Origin: Mycolicibacterium confluentis | GTDB lineage: Bacteria > Actinomycetota > Actinomycetes > Mycobacteriales > Mycobacteriaceae | Length of the DNA stretch: 64,000 bases | Direction of reading: 5' to 3' | Assembly: GCF_010729895.1 (NCBI RefSeq) | Contig: NZ_AP022612.1 | Coordinates: 4,836,001-4,900,000, forward strand | In this document: in pieces, positions 51,563 to 62,260 of the stretch | Position numbering within the stretch: the first letter of the stretch is position 1 | How the letters are laid out: each line of letters opens with the position of its first letter | The notes under the pieces: model-generated | What the model was told of the DNA's origin: nothing | The model's database searches: none | The model's input: the letters and a program-made list of their open reading frames with translations, nothing else | Program-made: the position numbers and the translations under genes

Positions 51563-51588
51563 GGTTTCCCGGAGGTCAAAAATGGGCA
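51563..51588 (+). promoter_or_regulatory. Candidate SigF promoter of glgX
   Basis: GGTTT at 51563-51567 and GGGCA at 51584-51588 with a 16-base spacer, matching the SigF pattern GGTTT-N15-17-GGG(T/C)A. It is 85 bases before the TTG start. The rest of 51402-51673 shows no other clear element. Confidence 0.5.
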
Positions 51589-51673
51589 CGTTCCGGTGGC
51601 GCGCGGCAACGTCGCCGAGTCGCCACCGTGGCGAACGCGCCGTGCGAAGGTCTCTGGAAGTGGGTGAGCCCGG

Positions 51674-53812
<2,139 letters not shown>

Positions 53813-53900
53813 TCTGGCGCTGCCACCCGGCCGGGCCCGCCCACGGATCCGACCGGTACGCCCGCACTGCCGCCCGCCCCGGCAGGCATGCCTCTCCCCC

Positions 53901-53965
53901 GCGTCGAATGTGCGGGTTGTTGGGGATTCTCGCCGTTCTGCACCGAAATCCTGCACATTCGACGC
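53901..53965. repeat. Interrupted inverted repeat between glgX and the DUF2834 gene
   Basis: Arms GCGTCGAATGTGCGGG (53901-53916) and CCTGCACATTCGACGC (53950-53965) pair with one mismatch, separated by 33 bases. It could be a long-loop terminator for glgX, an operator for the next gene (start 13 bases beyond the right arm), or a dispersed mycobacterial repeat. Confidence 0.8.
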
Positions 53966-53977
53966 AACCTGTGAGTC

Positions 53978-54412
53978 ATGTCCACATCCCGCAAGCTGCT
54001 GTGCACGCTCTACGCCGTGATCGCCCTGGCCGCGCTGGTCGCGACCTGGACCCAGAACATCGCCTATCTGGAGGCGAATCCGCTGAGGTTCCTCGCGAAC
54101 TTCTTCGGCGACACCCGGGCCAACGAGGCCACGCAGTCGATCACGGTCGACATCGTGCTGCTGTTCCTGGCCGCGGCCATCTTCATGGTGATCGAAGCCC
54201 GCAAGCACAACATCGGCCTGGTGTGGCTGTACATCGTCGGCGGCATGCTCATCGCGATCAGCGTGACGTTCCCGCTGTTCCTGATCGCGCGCGAGCGCAG
54301 GCTGGCCGAGAAGGGGGACGTCAACCCCGCACTGCCGGTCCTCGACAAGGCCCTGCTCGCGGCGTTCACGGTGTTCGCGGCCGTTGCGGTGGTGTGGGTT
54401 GATCTGGCCTGA
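53978..54412 (+). CDS. DUF2834 membrane protein
   Basis: 144 residues, four membrane helices (KLLCTLYAVIALAALVATW, ITVDIVLLFLAAAIFMVIEA, VWLYIVGGMLIAISVTFPLF, LLAAFTVFAAVAVVWVDLA). The pattern FFGDTRANEATQSITVDI is the usual DUF2834 loop. Function unknown. The ATG lies 13 bases after the inverted repeat. Confidence 0.8.
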   Translation: MSTSRKLLCTLYAVIALAALVATWTQNIAYLEANPLRFLANFFGDTRANEATQSITVDIVLLFLAAAIFMVIEARKHNIGLVWLYIVGGMLIAISVTFPLFLIARERRLAEKGDVNPALPVLDKALLAAFTVFAAVAVVWVDLA

Positions 54413-54480
54413 CCAGCCCCCCGAGTAGACACTTCCGCGAGTCTGTTCACAGATGTTGCGAAGTCCACTAGCCTCGGCTG

Positions 54481-56409
54481 ATGCGTAACCCGCACGCCGG
54501 CGTCCCGTTCGACACCTCCGACGCGGAGATCGCGGCCGCGCTGGAGGACGTGTCGATACCGACGCTGCTGCTGTCGTGCGTGCACATGAGTGGCGATCCC
54601 AGCCTGCTCGACGGGCCCCTGCGCCCAGCCGGATTGTTCCTCAACGAGGTGCAGGGCTACATGTCCGAGGAGGACAAGGCCGCCGCACGCGCGCTGGCGC
54701 TCGACATCATCCGCGACTACCGCGACCGCGGCTGCCCTGAGCCCGGCCCGGTCGATCCGGCACTGCTCAAACGCATGATGGAGTGGCTGGTCTGCACTGA
54801 GGTCCCCGACGAGTACGTCCCGATGATGGTCGAGGAGATGGAACTCGACGGCCGTGACGCCCGCGCGACGGGCTTCGAGTCGGACGCCCAGTCACGCGCC
54901 GACTTCCCAGTGGTGATCGTCGGCTGCGGCCAGTCGGGCCTGCTGGCCGCGATCCGACTGCGCGAGGCGGGCATCCCGTTCACCGTGATCGAGAAGAATG
55001 CCGGTGTCGGCGGAACATGGTGGGAGAACACCTATCCCGGCGCCCGCGTGGACGTCGGCAACCACTTCTACTGCTACAGCTTCGAACCCGACGACCACTG
55101 GACCGAGTTCTTCGCCCAGCAGCCGGAACTGCAGTCCTATTTCCAGGGCGTGATGGAACGCCACCGCATCACCGAGCACGTCCGGTTCAACACCACGGTG
55201 CACAGCGCCACGTGGGACGAGGCCGCGGGCACCTGGTCAGTGCTCACGTCCACCGCCGACGGAACCCAGACGACGCTGCACGCCCGGGCGGTGATCAGCG
55301 CCGTGGGCCAACTCAACGCTCCGCATGTGCCCGAATTCCCGGGCGCCGAGCGGTTTTCCGGCCCCGCCTTCCACACGGCCCGCTGGCAGCACGACGTCGA
55401 CCTGACCGGCCGGCGCGTCGCACTGATCGGCGCGGGCGCGACCGGATTCCAGGTTGCGCCCGCGATCGCCGACACCGTCAAGAGCCTCACCATTTTTCAG
55501 CGCACCGCGCAGTGGATGTTCCCCAATCCGAACTACCACGCCGCCGTCGGTCCCGGTGTGCGGTGGGCACTGCGACACCTGCCGTTCTACGGCCGGTGGT
55601 ACCGCTTCCTGATCTTCTGGCCCGGGTGTGACACCGGACTGGCCGCGGCCAAGGTCGACCCCGACTGGCCCGATCAGCAACGCGCCGTCAGCGCGGCCAA
55701 CGACCTGGCCCGGATGATGTTCACCGAGTGGATCAGAAGTCAGGTCGGGGACGACACCGATCTGCTGGACAAGGTCATCCCCGACTACCCCGCGACCGGC
55801 AAACGCACGCTGCAGGACAACGGCAGCTGGTTGCGCACCCTCACCCGCGACAACGTCGAGTTGGTGCGCACGCCCATCGACCACATCGAACCCGATGCCG
55901 TCGTCACCGGCGACGGCATCGCACACCCCGCCGAGATCCTGGTGTATGCGACCGGTTTCCGCGTCAACGACATGCTGTCGTCGGTGAAGGTCTACGGCCG
56001 CGACGGAGTGGAACTGCACGAGGCCTGGGGCGGACGCCCCGCCGCGCACCTCGGAATCACGATCCCCGGCTTCCCCAACTTCTTCTGCCTCTACGGCCCC
56101 GGCACCAACCTGGCCAGCGGCGGCAGCCTGATCTTTCACTCCGAGTGCGAGGTCCGCTACGTCATGGGCTGCCTGGACCACCTGCTGGCGACCGGTCACC
56201 GCGCGATGGAACCGCGTCAGGAGAGCTACGACGACTGGTATGCGCGCTCTCAGGCTGAACTGGCGACGCTGGTCTGGTCGCAGCCCAGCATCAAGCACAG
56301 CTTCTACAAAGACGATGCCGGCCTGGTCCATTCGCTGAGTCCCTGGCGACTCGTCGACTACTGGACATGGACGCGCCGACCCGACCCAGAGGACTTCGTG
56401 TTCTCCTGA
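54481..56409 (+). CDS. Flavin-binding monooxygenase, Baeyer-Villiger type
   Basis: 642 residues. A ~135-residue helical N-terminal extension precedes the FAD motif VVIVGCGQSGLLAAIRL (~142-158). The Baeyer-Villiger fingerprint FxGxxxHxxxW is present as FSGPAFHTARWQHD (~295-308), and the NADPH-binding motif RRVALIGAGATGFQV follows. These enzymes insert oxygen next to a ketone, for example in steroid, ketone or drug (ethionamide) oxidation. It leads a plus-strand unit with the alcohol dehydrogenase (16-base gap), a pairing in which the dehydrogenase makes the ketone substrate. Confidence 0.9.
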   Translation: MRNPHAGVPFDTSDAEIAAALEDVSIPTLLLSCVHMSGDPSLLDGPLRPAGLFLNEVQGYMSEEDKAAARALALDIIRDYRDRGCPEPGPVDPALLKRMMEWLVCTEVPDEYVPMMVEEMELDGRDARATGFESDAQSRADFPVVIVGCGQSGLLAAIRLREAGIPFTVIEKNAGVGGTWWENTYPGARVDVGNHFYCYSFEPDDHWTEFFAQQPELQSYFQGVMERHRITEHVRFNTTVHSATWDEAAGTWSVLTSTADGTQTTLHARAVISAVGQLNAPHVPEFPGAERFSGPAFHTARWQHDVDLTGRRVALIGAGATGFQVAPAIADTVKSLTIFQRTAQWMFPNPNYHAAVGPGVRWALRHLPFYGRWYRFLIFWPGCDTGLAAAKVDPDWPDQQRAVSAANDLARMMFTEWIRSQVGDDTDLLDKVIPDYPATGKRTLQDNGSWLRTLTRDNVELVRTPIDHIEPDAVVTGDGIAHPAEILVYATGFRVNDMLSSVKVYGRDGVELHEAWGGRPAAHLGITIPGFPNFFCLYGPGTNLASGGSLIFHSECEVRYVMGCLDHLLATGHRAMEPRQESYDDWYARSQAELATLVWSQPSIKHSFYKDDAGLVHSLSPWRLVDYWTWTRRPDPEDFVFS

Positions 56410-56425
56410 CCAGCAAGGAATGTGA

Positions 56426-57451
56426 ATGCGCACCGTCGTGATTGACGCACCCGGACAGATCCGCGTCGACACCCGCCCCGATCCGGGTCTGCCCGGCCCG
56501 GACGGGGCCGTCGTGCAGGTCACCGCTGCCGCGATCTGCGGTTCTGACCTGCATTTCTACGAGGGCGACTACCCCCTGATCGAACCCGTCGCGCTCGGGC
56601 ACGAGGCCATCGGGACCGTCGTCGAGAAGGGCCCAGAGGTCCGCACGGTCGAAGTCGGCGACCTTGTGCTGGTGTCCTCGGTCGCCGGCTGCGGCCACTG
56701 CGTGGGATGTGCGACCCGCGACCCGATCACGTGCGTGTCCGGACCGCAGATCTTCGGTTCGGGTGGCCTGGGCGGCGCGCAGTCCGAACTGCTGGCCGTG
56801 CCCGCCGCCGACTTCCAACTGCTGCGGATCCCCGACGGCATCGACACCGAAGAGGCGCTGCTTCTGACCGACAACCTGGCCACTGGATGGGCCGCCGCAC
56901 AGCGCGCCGACATTCCGCCGGGCGGCACCGTCGTGGTGCTGGGCCTGGGCGCAGTGGGCCTGTGCGCGGTGCGCAGCGCCATCGCGCAGGGCGCGGGCGC
57001 GGTGTTCGCCGTGGACCCGGTCGAGGGACGACGTGACCGCGCCGCGCGGTCGGGCGCCACACCGCTGGCGTCGCCGGCCCTTGAGACGGTGCTGGAGGCG
57101 ACGGGCGGGCGCGGCGCGGCGGCCGTGATCGATGCCGTCGGCAACGACACCACGATGAACGATGCGCTGGCACTGGTCCGCGCGGGCGGCACGGTGTCGG
57201 TGGTGGGTGTCCACGACCTCAATCCATTCCCGTTCCCTGCGACGCTGAGCCTGATCCGCAGCATCACCCTGCGGATGACCACCGCGCCCGTGCAGCGCAC
57301 CTGGCCCGAACTGATCCCGCTGGTCCAGTCCGGCCGCCTCGACACCAGCGGGATCTTCACCCACTCGATGTCCCTCGACGAGGCCGCCGCCGGTTACGCC
57401 GCGGTGGCGGCGCGCACCGCGGACTGCGTCAAGGTGACCCTGACCCCGTGA
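56426..57451 (+). CDS. Zinc-dependent alcohol dehydrogenase (MDR family)
   Basis: 341 residues. Catalytic zinc ligands are Cys38 (AAICGSDLHFYEG) and the GHE motif VALGHEAIGTVVE. The structural zinc loop CGHCVGCATRDPITC is complete. The NAD(P)-binding motif is VVVLGLGAVGLCAVRSA. It oxidises a secondary alcohol, likely feeding the upstream monooxygenase. It overlaps the DUF4185 gene by 4 bases. Confidence 0.92.
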   Translation: MRTVVIDAPGQIRVDTRPDPGLPGPDGAVVQVTAAAICGSDLHFYEGDYPLIEPVALGHEAIGTVVEKGPEVRTVEVGDLVLVSSVAGCGHCVGCATRDPITCVSGPQIFGSGGLGGAQSELLAVPAADFQLLRIPDGIDTEEALLLTDNLATGWAAAQRADIPPGGTVVVLGLGAVGLCAVRSAIAQGAGAVFAVDPVEGRRDRAARSGATPLASPALETVLEATGGRGAAAVIDAVGNDTTMNDALALVRAGGTVSVVGVHDLNPFPFPATLSLIRSITLRMTTAPVQRTWPELIPLVQSGRLDTSGIFTHSMSLDEAAAGYAAVAARTADCVKVTLTP

Positions 57452-58575
57452 GCCTGTTCTCGCGCCTGCGCGGACGGGATGCGTTCGCACAGGCCGCGCT
57501 GCCACAGTCGTCCACCGCGGACGGCAAGATCGCCGACCTCACGGGGCCGGGGATCACCGACAGGTGGGGCGTGACCGCCACCGACCTGGGCGCGGTGGTC
57601 CGCGCCGCCGACGGCAAGCTCGTCGCGGTGTTCGGCGACACGTTCTCCGGACACGGTGTGGGCCGGGGTGATTGGCGCTCACCGGTGATCCTGATCGGTT
57701 CAGGAGACGCCCGCACGTCGATCGTCTGGGAGAAGGCCGGCGGACCGGATCCGGACTACGCCCGTCAACTGCGGCACTACATCCACGACAGCGGCCCACG
57801 CTGGGCCCGCGGTGGTATCAGCACCGTGCTGCCGTCGGACGTGCTGCGGGTGGACGACATGCTCTACCTGCACGTCATCGTCAATCGTGGCTTCCCGCAT
57901 GTCATCTGGACTGAGATCTGGTCCTCGGCCGACCACGGCGTGACGTGGGAGCACATGGGCGAGGCCGCCAAGTTCCCCGCCGACCTCTACGACGGCCACG
58001 CTCAGCTGTGGTCCTGGGACTACGACCCCGACGACGGCTGGGTGTACGTGATGTCCACCGGCTTCCAGCGCAACAAGGGCATCATCCTGCGCCGGGTGCG
58101 ACCCGACGACATCGGCGACGGCAGCCGGTATCAGGCCTGGAACCGGACGGACGACCGGTGGAGTTGGGGCACCCACGCGTCAGTGCTGACACCCGAAGGC
58201 GAGCGGTGGGGCGAACTCTCGTTCCGCAGACTCGGCTCCCGAATGTGGGTGCTGGGTGGCTTTCTGGCCTCCGAGTACGCGCTGGGATACCGGACCCTGT
58301 CGGCACCGACGGCATCACTGCACCGTGCGCCCCTGCAGAAACCTGTGCTGGGCTGCCGCTGGCACGAGGAGAGTCACGTCGACTGCCGTGTCGCGCAATT
58401 GTACGGCGGGTACGTGCTGCCCGGGTCCCGTCCCGGCGTTCCCGGCGGCATGGGTCTGGTGGTGTCGCACTGGCACACCGACCGGGGCTGGCCCTATCGC
58501 GTCATGCAGTTCCGCGCCACGCTGCGCGACACCACGGGACGTCAGTACGCGGGGTCCTCGCCGACCACGTCGTAG
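57448..58575 (+). CDS. DUF4185 beta-propeller protein
   Basis: 375 residues, no clear signal peptide. The motif WGVTATDLGAVVRAADGKLV then FGDTFSGHGVG is the start of the DUF4185 domain, which resembles sialidase-like propellers. Repeated blades are seen as VIWTEIWSSADHGVTWEHMG and GWVYVMSTGFQRNKG. M. tuberculosis has a similar protein described as an arabinan hydrolase family member, but no catalytic set can be assigned here. GTG at 57448 overlaps the dehydrogenase stop. The end overlaps the convergent DUF5709 gene by 34 bases. Confidence 0.82.
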   Translation: MSLFSRLRGRDAFAQAALPQSSTADGKIADLTGPGITDRWGVTATDLGAVVRAADGKLVAVFGDTFSGHGVGRGDWRSPVILIGSGDARTSIVWEKAGGPDPDYARQLRHYIHDSGPRWARGGISTVLPSDVLRVDDMLYLHVIVNRGFPHVIWTEIWSSADHGVTWEHMGEAAKFPADLYDGHAQLWSWDYDPDDGWVYVMSTGFQRNKGIILRRVRPDDIGDGSRYQAWNRTDDRWSWGTHASVLTPEGERWGELSFRRLGSRMWVLGGFLASEYALGYRTLSAPTASLHRAPLQKPVLGCRWHEESHVDCRVAQLYGGYVLPGSRPGVPGGMGLVVSHWHTDRGWPYRVMQFRATLRDTTGRQYAGSSPTTS

Positions 58576-58841
58576 AACGACTCACCATCCTCAGGAGCAC
58601 CGTCGACCTGCCCCCGGTGCCTGCGCGTCGGCCGGGCTGGTTCGGCCTCGGACCGCCGCACGGAGTCGGGTTCCTCGGCAGCCAACTTCTCGTCCAGCGT
58701 GTGGTCCTCACGCGCCTCGATCCAGCGGTCGGGCGGATCCACGACGGTGTCGCCGTCGTGGTTGCGCACCTCGTCGGAGTCGAGGGATTCGCTCGGGCTC
58801 AGTGTCCCCTCGGGACCGTCATCGTCGTAGTCGCCGTCCAT
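58542..58841 (-). CDS. DUF5709-type acidic small protein
   Basis: 99 residues, strongly acidic and probably disordered (MDGDYDDDGPEGTLSPSESL). The core ESLDSDEVRNHDGDTVVDPP then IEAREDHTLDEKLAAEEPD is the DUF5709 motif found in actinobacteria, often stress-induced. It converges on and overlaps the DUF4185 gene, and follows the SDR gene directly on the minus strand. Confidence 0.75.
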   Translation of the reverse strand: MDGDYDDDGPEGTLSPSESLDSDEVRNHDGDTVVDPPDRWIEAREDHTLDEKLAAEEPDSVRRSEAEPARPTRRHRGQVDGAPEDGESFYDVVGEDPAY

Positions 58842-59726
58842 CTAACCGAGTCTAGAAGTTGCATCGGCCCGCGACCAGGGTGCGATCTGACGCTGCGACC
58901 ACTCCCACAGGCGTTCCACATCGCCTGGGTCGGTGGCGTGCGGCGCGGCCAGGCCCACAGCACAGTCGGACAGATACGCCCCTCCGTGCTCCGCGAGGTC
59001 GGGGGCGGTGGCCGCCCAGACGGAGGTCGCGGCGCCGTGCGCGACGTCGGTGAGTTCGAGGTTGCCCAGCCCCGAGAAGTCGGAGGGCCCGAGATGACGC
59101 GACAGTTCGGTGGGGATCACGCCGGGATGCACCGCGAACGCCTGAACACCCCGGTCGGCGAGCCGACTATGGAGCCCAAGGGTGAACAGCACATTCGCGG
59201 ACTTGCTCTGCCCATAGGCCAGCCACTTGTCGTACCGCGACTCGTCGGTGAAATTCGGGTCGTCCCAGAGCATCCCGCTGATCTGATGACCGTCACTGCT
59301 GAGATTGACGATACGAGCACCCTCAGCCAGGTTCGGCGTCAACCACGACGTGAACACGAAATGACCGAGATGGTTGGTGCCCAACTGCATTTCGAACCCC
59401 TGTGCGGTGCGCAACAGGGGTGACGCCATCACACCGGCGTTGTTGACCAGAATGTCGATGCGGGGCAGTTTCTCCGCGATGCTCGGCGCGGCGGCCCGCA
59501 CCGAATCCAGGTCCGCCAGATCCACGGCGACGACGTCGTTCTCCGCGCTCACCACACGACGCGCCTTGGCCACATCCCGCACCGCGACCAGGACATGGCA
59601 GCCCGCGGCGGTCAGCGCACGTGCGGTCTCCACACCCAGACCCGAGGAGGCCCCGGTGACCACCGCGGTACGGCCGCTGAGGTCCATTCCGCGCAGCACG
59701 TCGTCTGTGGTCAGCTGTGAGGTCAA
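58842..59726 (-). CDS. Short-chain dehydrogenase/reductase
   Basis: 294 residues. The cofactor motif is TAVVTGASSGLGVETARAL (~18-36), NNAG is in ILVNNAGVMASP, the catalytic Ser is in IVNLSSDGHQ, and YxxxK is AYGQSKSANVL. It looks like the retinol-dehydrogenase/WWOX type group, NADP-preferring. The start codon overlaps the enoyl-CoA hydratase stop by 4 bases, so the two form an operon with the crotonase first. Confidence 0.9.
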   Translation of the reverse strand: MTSQLTTDDVLRGMDLSGRTAVVTGASSGLGVETARALTAAGCHVLVAVRDVAKARRVVSAENDVVAVDLADLDSVRAAAPSIAEKLPRIDILVNNAGVMASPLLRTAQGFEMQLGTNHLGHFVFTSWLTPNLAEGARIVNLSSDGHQISGMLWDDPNFTDESRYDKWLAYGQSKSANVLFTLGLHSRLADRGVQAFAVHPGVIPTELSRHLGPSDFSGLGNLELTDVAHGAATSVWAATAPDLAEHGGAYLSDCAVGLAAPHATDPGDVERLWEWSQRQIAPWSRADATSRLG

Positions 59727-60517
59727 GCCGGTTCTCCAATCTCACTGGCCCGCGATCGCCAGATCGGGGCACGTTTCTCACGCCACGCCGCGGCCCCCTC
59801 GGCCGCGTCTGGTCCGCCCATCAGCAGGTGGTGGGCCCGGGTCTCCTCGTCCGCGACGGTGTCGAGGTCGGCGTCCGACCACAGCAGGCGCTTGCTCAGC
59901 GCGACAGACGCGGGATTGGCGTTGCGCGCGACGTCCCGCGCCAATTCAAGGGCAGCCGGAAGCACCTGGTCAGCGGGCAGCGCGCGGGTCGCGATGCCCC
60001 GTGCGGCGGCCTCGGCGCCCGTGAGGGTGCGGCCGGTGAGCAGCAGATCGGCGGCCGTGGCGAGTCCGACGGCGTGCCGCAGGGTGTAGTGCGCCTGGCA
60101 GTCGGGGATGGTGCCGCGCCTGACCTGCGGGATCGCCAGCTTGGCGTCGTCAGAGACAAGTCGGATGTCGCACTGCAGCGCGAGCGTGAAGCCGACTCCC
60201 ATGGCGTGCCCGTTGATGGCCGCCACCACGAGCTTGCGGACCCGCCACGCGGGTGGCTGCACGGGTGACGCCGAGAAGTCCTCGCCAGGCTTGCCGAATG
60301 AGTCGGCCTCGACGGACAGATCGGCGCCCGCGCAGAAGGCTCGGCCCGCGCCCGTGAGCACCACGGCCCGGATGTCGTCGTCGGCGTCGCATCGGCGAAA
60401 CGCCGTGCCCAGTTCGTCGGCCGTGCCGGCACTGAAGGCGTTGAGCCGCTGCGGCCCGTCGAGGGTCAGCGTCGCGACGCCGAGGTCATCGACATCGAAG
60501 CGCACTGCGGTGGACAC
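59723..60517 (-). CDS. Enoyl-CoA hydratase/isomerase family protein
   Basis: 264 residues. The oxyanion-hole motif GAGRAFCAGADLSVEAD (~55-71) and AAINGHAMGVGFTLALQCDI (~98-117) define the crotonase fold. In the active-site strand IPQVRRGTIPDCQA, glutamine stands where hydratases commonly have PE, so a non-hydratase activity (isomerase, hydrolase) is possible. It is upstream of and coupled to the SDR gene; a short fatty-acid or ring-cleavage step is a fair guess. Confidence 0.87.
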   Translation of the reverse strand: MSTAVRFDVDDLGVATLTLDGPQRLNAFSAGTADELGTAFRRCDADDDIRAVVLTGAGRAFCAGADLSVEADSFGKPGEDFSASPVQPPAWRVRKLVVAAINGHAMGVGFTLALQCDIRLVSDDAKLAIPQVRRGTIPDCQAHYTLRHAVGLATAADLLLTGRTLTGAEAAARGIATRALPADQVLPAALELARDVARNANPASVALSKRLLWSDADLDTVADEETRAHHLLMGGPDAAEGAAAWREKRAPIWRSRASEIGEPA

Positions 60518-60617
60518 ACGCGCATCCTGCCCAACTGAGCGCGCCGCGTGTGCGAAATTGGATGCGAAACAGCGAATTCACGTCCAGTTCAGCACACTCG
60601 CGACTTCTCAACCAGAC

Positions 60618-61004
60618 TCAGCCCGCCTGGAACTCGTTGAAGGCGTCCACCAGGTAGCTCGGCAATCCGCCGGTCCCGCAGCGGTTCTGCAGGTCCACGA
60701 GAGGCGCGGTGATGCCCTTGAGGTCGAGATACTGTCCCGGGTTGGCTGTGAAGTAGTTTCGCACGGTCGCCCGCGCCTGATCGGCCGGTTGAGAGCGCGC
60801 GTCGCTGAGCACGCGGTCGGCCTCAGGATGCGCGACCAGATACTGACTGGCCGCACCGGAGACCGAACTGATGGTGCCTGCGGCCTCCGAGACGGAGCAC
60901 GGTGCCGCCCCCGCGGTGGGAGCGACGAACGTGGCGACAGCCCCCGCCGCAGCCATGGATGCGATGACGAAACCGCCCACGCAGCGGCACGAACTCTTGT
61001 TCAT
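60618..61004 (-). CDS. Secreted haemophore-related (MHB-like) protein
   Basis: 128 residues. The signal peptide (~1-34, ending APTAGAA) is followed by a ~94-residue helical domain with two cysteines (APCSVSEAAG and LQNRCGTGG), PGQYLDLKGITAPLVDLQNR and a YLVDAFNEF tail. This is the mycobacterial haemophore (Rv0203-like) layout. The haem-binding tyrosine of Rv0203 cannot be confirmed by eye. A SigF-like promoter lies 45 bases upstream. Confidence 0.83.
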   Translation of the reverse strand: MNKSSCRCVGGFVIASMAAAGAVATFVAPTAGAAPCSVSEAAGTISSVSGAASQYLVAHPEADRVLSDARSQPADQARATVRNYFTANPGQYLDLKGITAPLVDLQNRCGTGGLPSYLVDAFNEFQAG

Positions 61005-61048
61005 GTGCAGTCCTTCGTGTCGTCCGTACCCCGTCCCGAAACTGCAGT

Positions 61049-61074
61049 TACCCCGGCATCGACAGCGGCAAACT
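61049..61074 (-). promoter_or_regulatory. Weak SigF-like promoter before the haemophore-like gene
   Basis: On the minus strand AGTTT (61074-61070) and GGGTA (61053-61049) are separated by 16 bases; 9 of 10 consensus positions match. Confidence 0.4.
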
Positions 61075-61080
61075 CGGCGC

Positions 61081-61620
61081 TCAGCCCAGGCAGGTGGCGG
61101 CCGTGGAGATCTCGGCGCCCATGTTGCGTTCCATCATCTCAAGCGCGGCCTTCCCCAGGCCGGGGTCGATGTGGGCGACGGCGTCGCGCGGGACGACCAC
61201 GTCGAGATGCCGCACGTAGGCGTCCAGGGCACTGTAGAGGATGCACTGCTCGGTCACCTGCCCGATCAACACCACTCGTTGGGTCTCCAACCGCCCCAAC
61301 AGGTACGCCAACGGCGACGCGTAGAACGCGCTGTGCCTGACCTTGGTCAGAAACCTCACACCGTCATCCGGGACCACGGGCCGCACCAGGTCCGGACGGT
61401 CGCCGTCGAGCGCGGCCCGCACGAGATCGCTGGGCTGCGCGGCGAAGTCCCCATAGTTGTCGTTGACGTAGATCAGGTCCACGTCCTCGCGGTCGCGGGC
61501 CAGCGCCACGAGTTCCGCGAGCGGCGTGACGATGTCAGCGACGTTGGGGATCAACAGTTCTGCATCGGGATGTTGGTACGCGTTCATCATGTCGATCACG
61601 AGGACCGCGGTGTCAGCCAC
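61081..61620 (-). CDS. Isochorismatase-family cysteine hydrolase
   Basis: 179 residues. The catalytic triad is visible: Asp10 in VLVIDMMNAY, Lys in FLTKVRHSAFY (~95) and Cys in GQVTEQCILYSALDAYVRH (~130). Relatives include nicotinamidase, ureidoacrylate hydrolase and unassigned hydrolases; the residues around the Asp do not point to nicotinamidase. It is 6 bases after the PfpI gene and co-transcribed. Confidence 0.88.
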   Translation of the reverse strand: MADTAVLVIDMMNAYQHPDAELLIPNVADIVTPLAELVALARDREDVDLIYVNDNYGDFAAQPSDLVRAALDGDRPDLVRPVVPDDGVRFLTKVRHSAFYASPLAYLLGRLETQRVVLIGQVTEQCILYSALDAYVRHLDVVVPRDAVAHIDPGLGKAALEMMERNMGAEISTAATCLG

Positions 61621-61626
61621 GGCAGG

Positions 61627-62172
61627 TCACTCCCGCGCGAATGCGTCGACGACGGCCGCGCAGAACGCGGGCAGGTCGTCGGGGTTACGACTCGTGATCA
61701 GGTTGCCGTCGACGACGACCTCCTCGTCCACCACCGTGGCGCCGGCGTTGCGGAGGTCGGTGCGGAGACTGGGATACGACGTCAGCGTTCGTCCACTGGC
61801 CACCCCCGCCTCCACCAGGGTCCACGGACCGTGGCAGATCACGCCGACGGGCTTCCCGGACTGGACGAAGTCCCGCACGAACGACACCGCCGCCCCGTCC
61901 AGTCGCAGTTTGTCGGCGTTGACCGTCCCTCCGGGGATGATCAGACCGTCGAACTCATCGACCGTCGCGGCACCGACCTCGCGGTCGACGGAGAACTCGC
62001 CGGCCGGCTCCAGATCATGGTCGCGCGCAACGATGCTGCCCAACTCCAGCGACAGCAGTTCGACTTCGGCGCCGGCATCGCTGACCGCGGCCCGCGGTTC
62101 CTCGAGTTCACGCCGCTCCACCCCGTTGGTCGCCAGGATCGCGATTCTCTTGGTGCGCAAGCTTTCGGACAT
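61627..62172 (-). CDS. PfpI/DJ-1 family glutamine-amidotransferase-like protein
   Basis: 181 residues. The nucleophile elbow VGVICHGPWTLVEAG (~105-119) and GLIIPGGTVNADKLR define the PfpI group of the DJ-1 superfamily, which act as stress chaperones, deglycases or peptidases. ATG at 62172 has AGAGGAGG 6 bases upstream. First gene of a stress-type pair with the isochorismatase-family hydrolase; a SigF-like promoter is in front. Confidence 0.9.
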   Translation of the reverse strand: MSESLRTKRIAILATNGVERRELEEPRAAVSDAGAEVELLSLELGSIVARDHDLEPAGEFSVDREVGAATVDEFDGLIIPGGTVNADKLRLDGAAVSFVRDFVQSGKPVGVICHGPWTLVEAGVASGRTLTSYPSLRTDLRNAGATVVDEEVVVDGNLITSRNPDDLPAFCAAVVDAFARE

Positions 62173-62196
62173 GGTGCACCTCCTCTGACCCTCACC

Positions 62197-62250
62197 TACC
62201 CACTCCACCGCCGTTCACACCTCAGGTGTCGGAGTCGCGCCTGATGGGTA
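62197..62250. promoter_or_regulatory. Divergent pair of SigF-like promoters
   Basis: Minus strand: GGTGT (62221-62217), 15 bases, GGGTA (62201-62197), toward the PfpI gene. Plus strand: GGTGT (62225-62229), 16 bases, GGGTA (62246-62250), toward the 62261 gene. The two -35 elements are halves of the palindrome ACACCT-C-AGGTGT (62217-62229). Each promoter matches the SigF consensus at 9 of 10 positions. Confidence 0.6.
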
Positions 62251-62260
62251 GCCTCGGACC

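Noticed and set aside
60518..60617. Possible hairpin or promoter in the 100-bp gap before the enoyl-CoA hydratase gene
   Set aside because: Only short, imperfect pairings were found and no convincing -10/-35 set.
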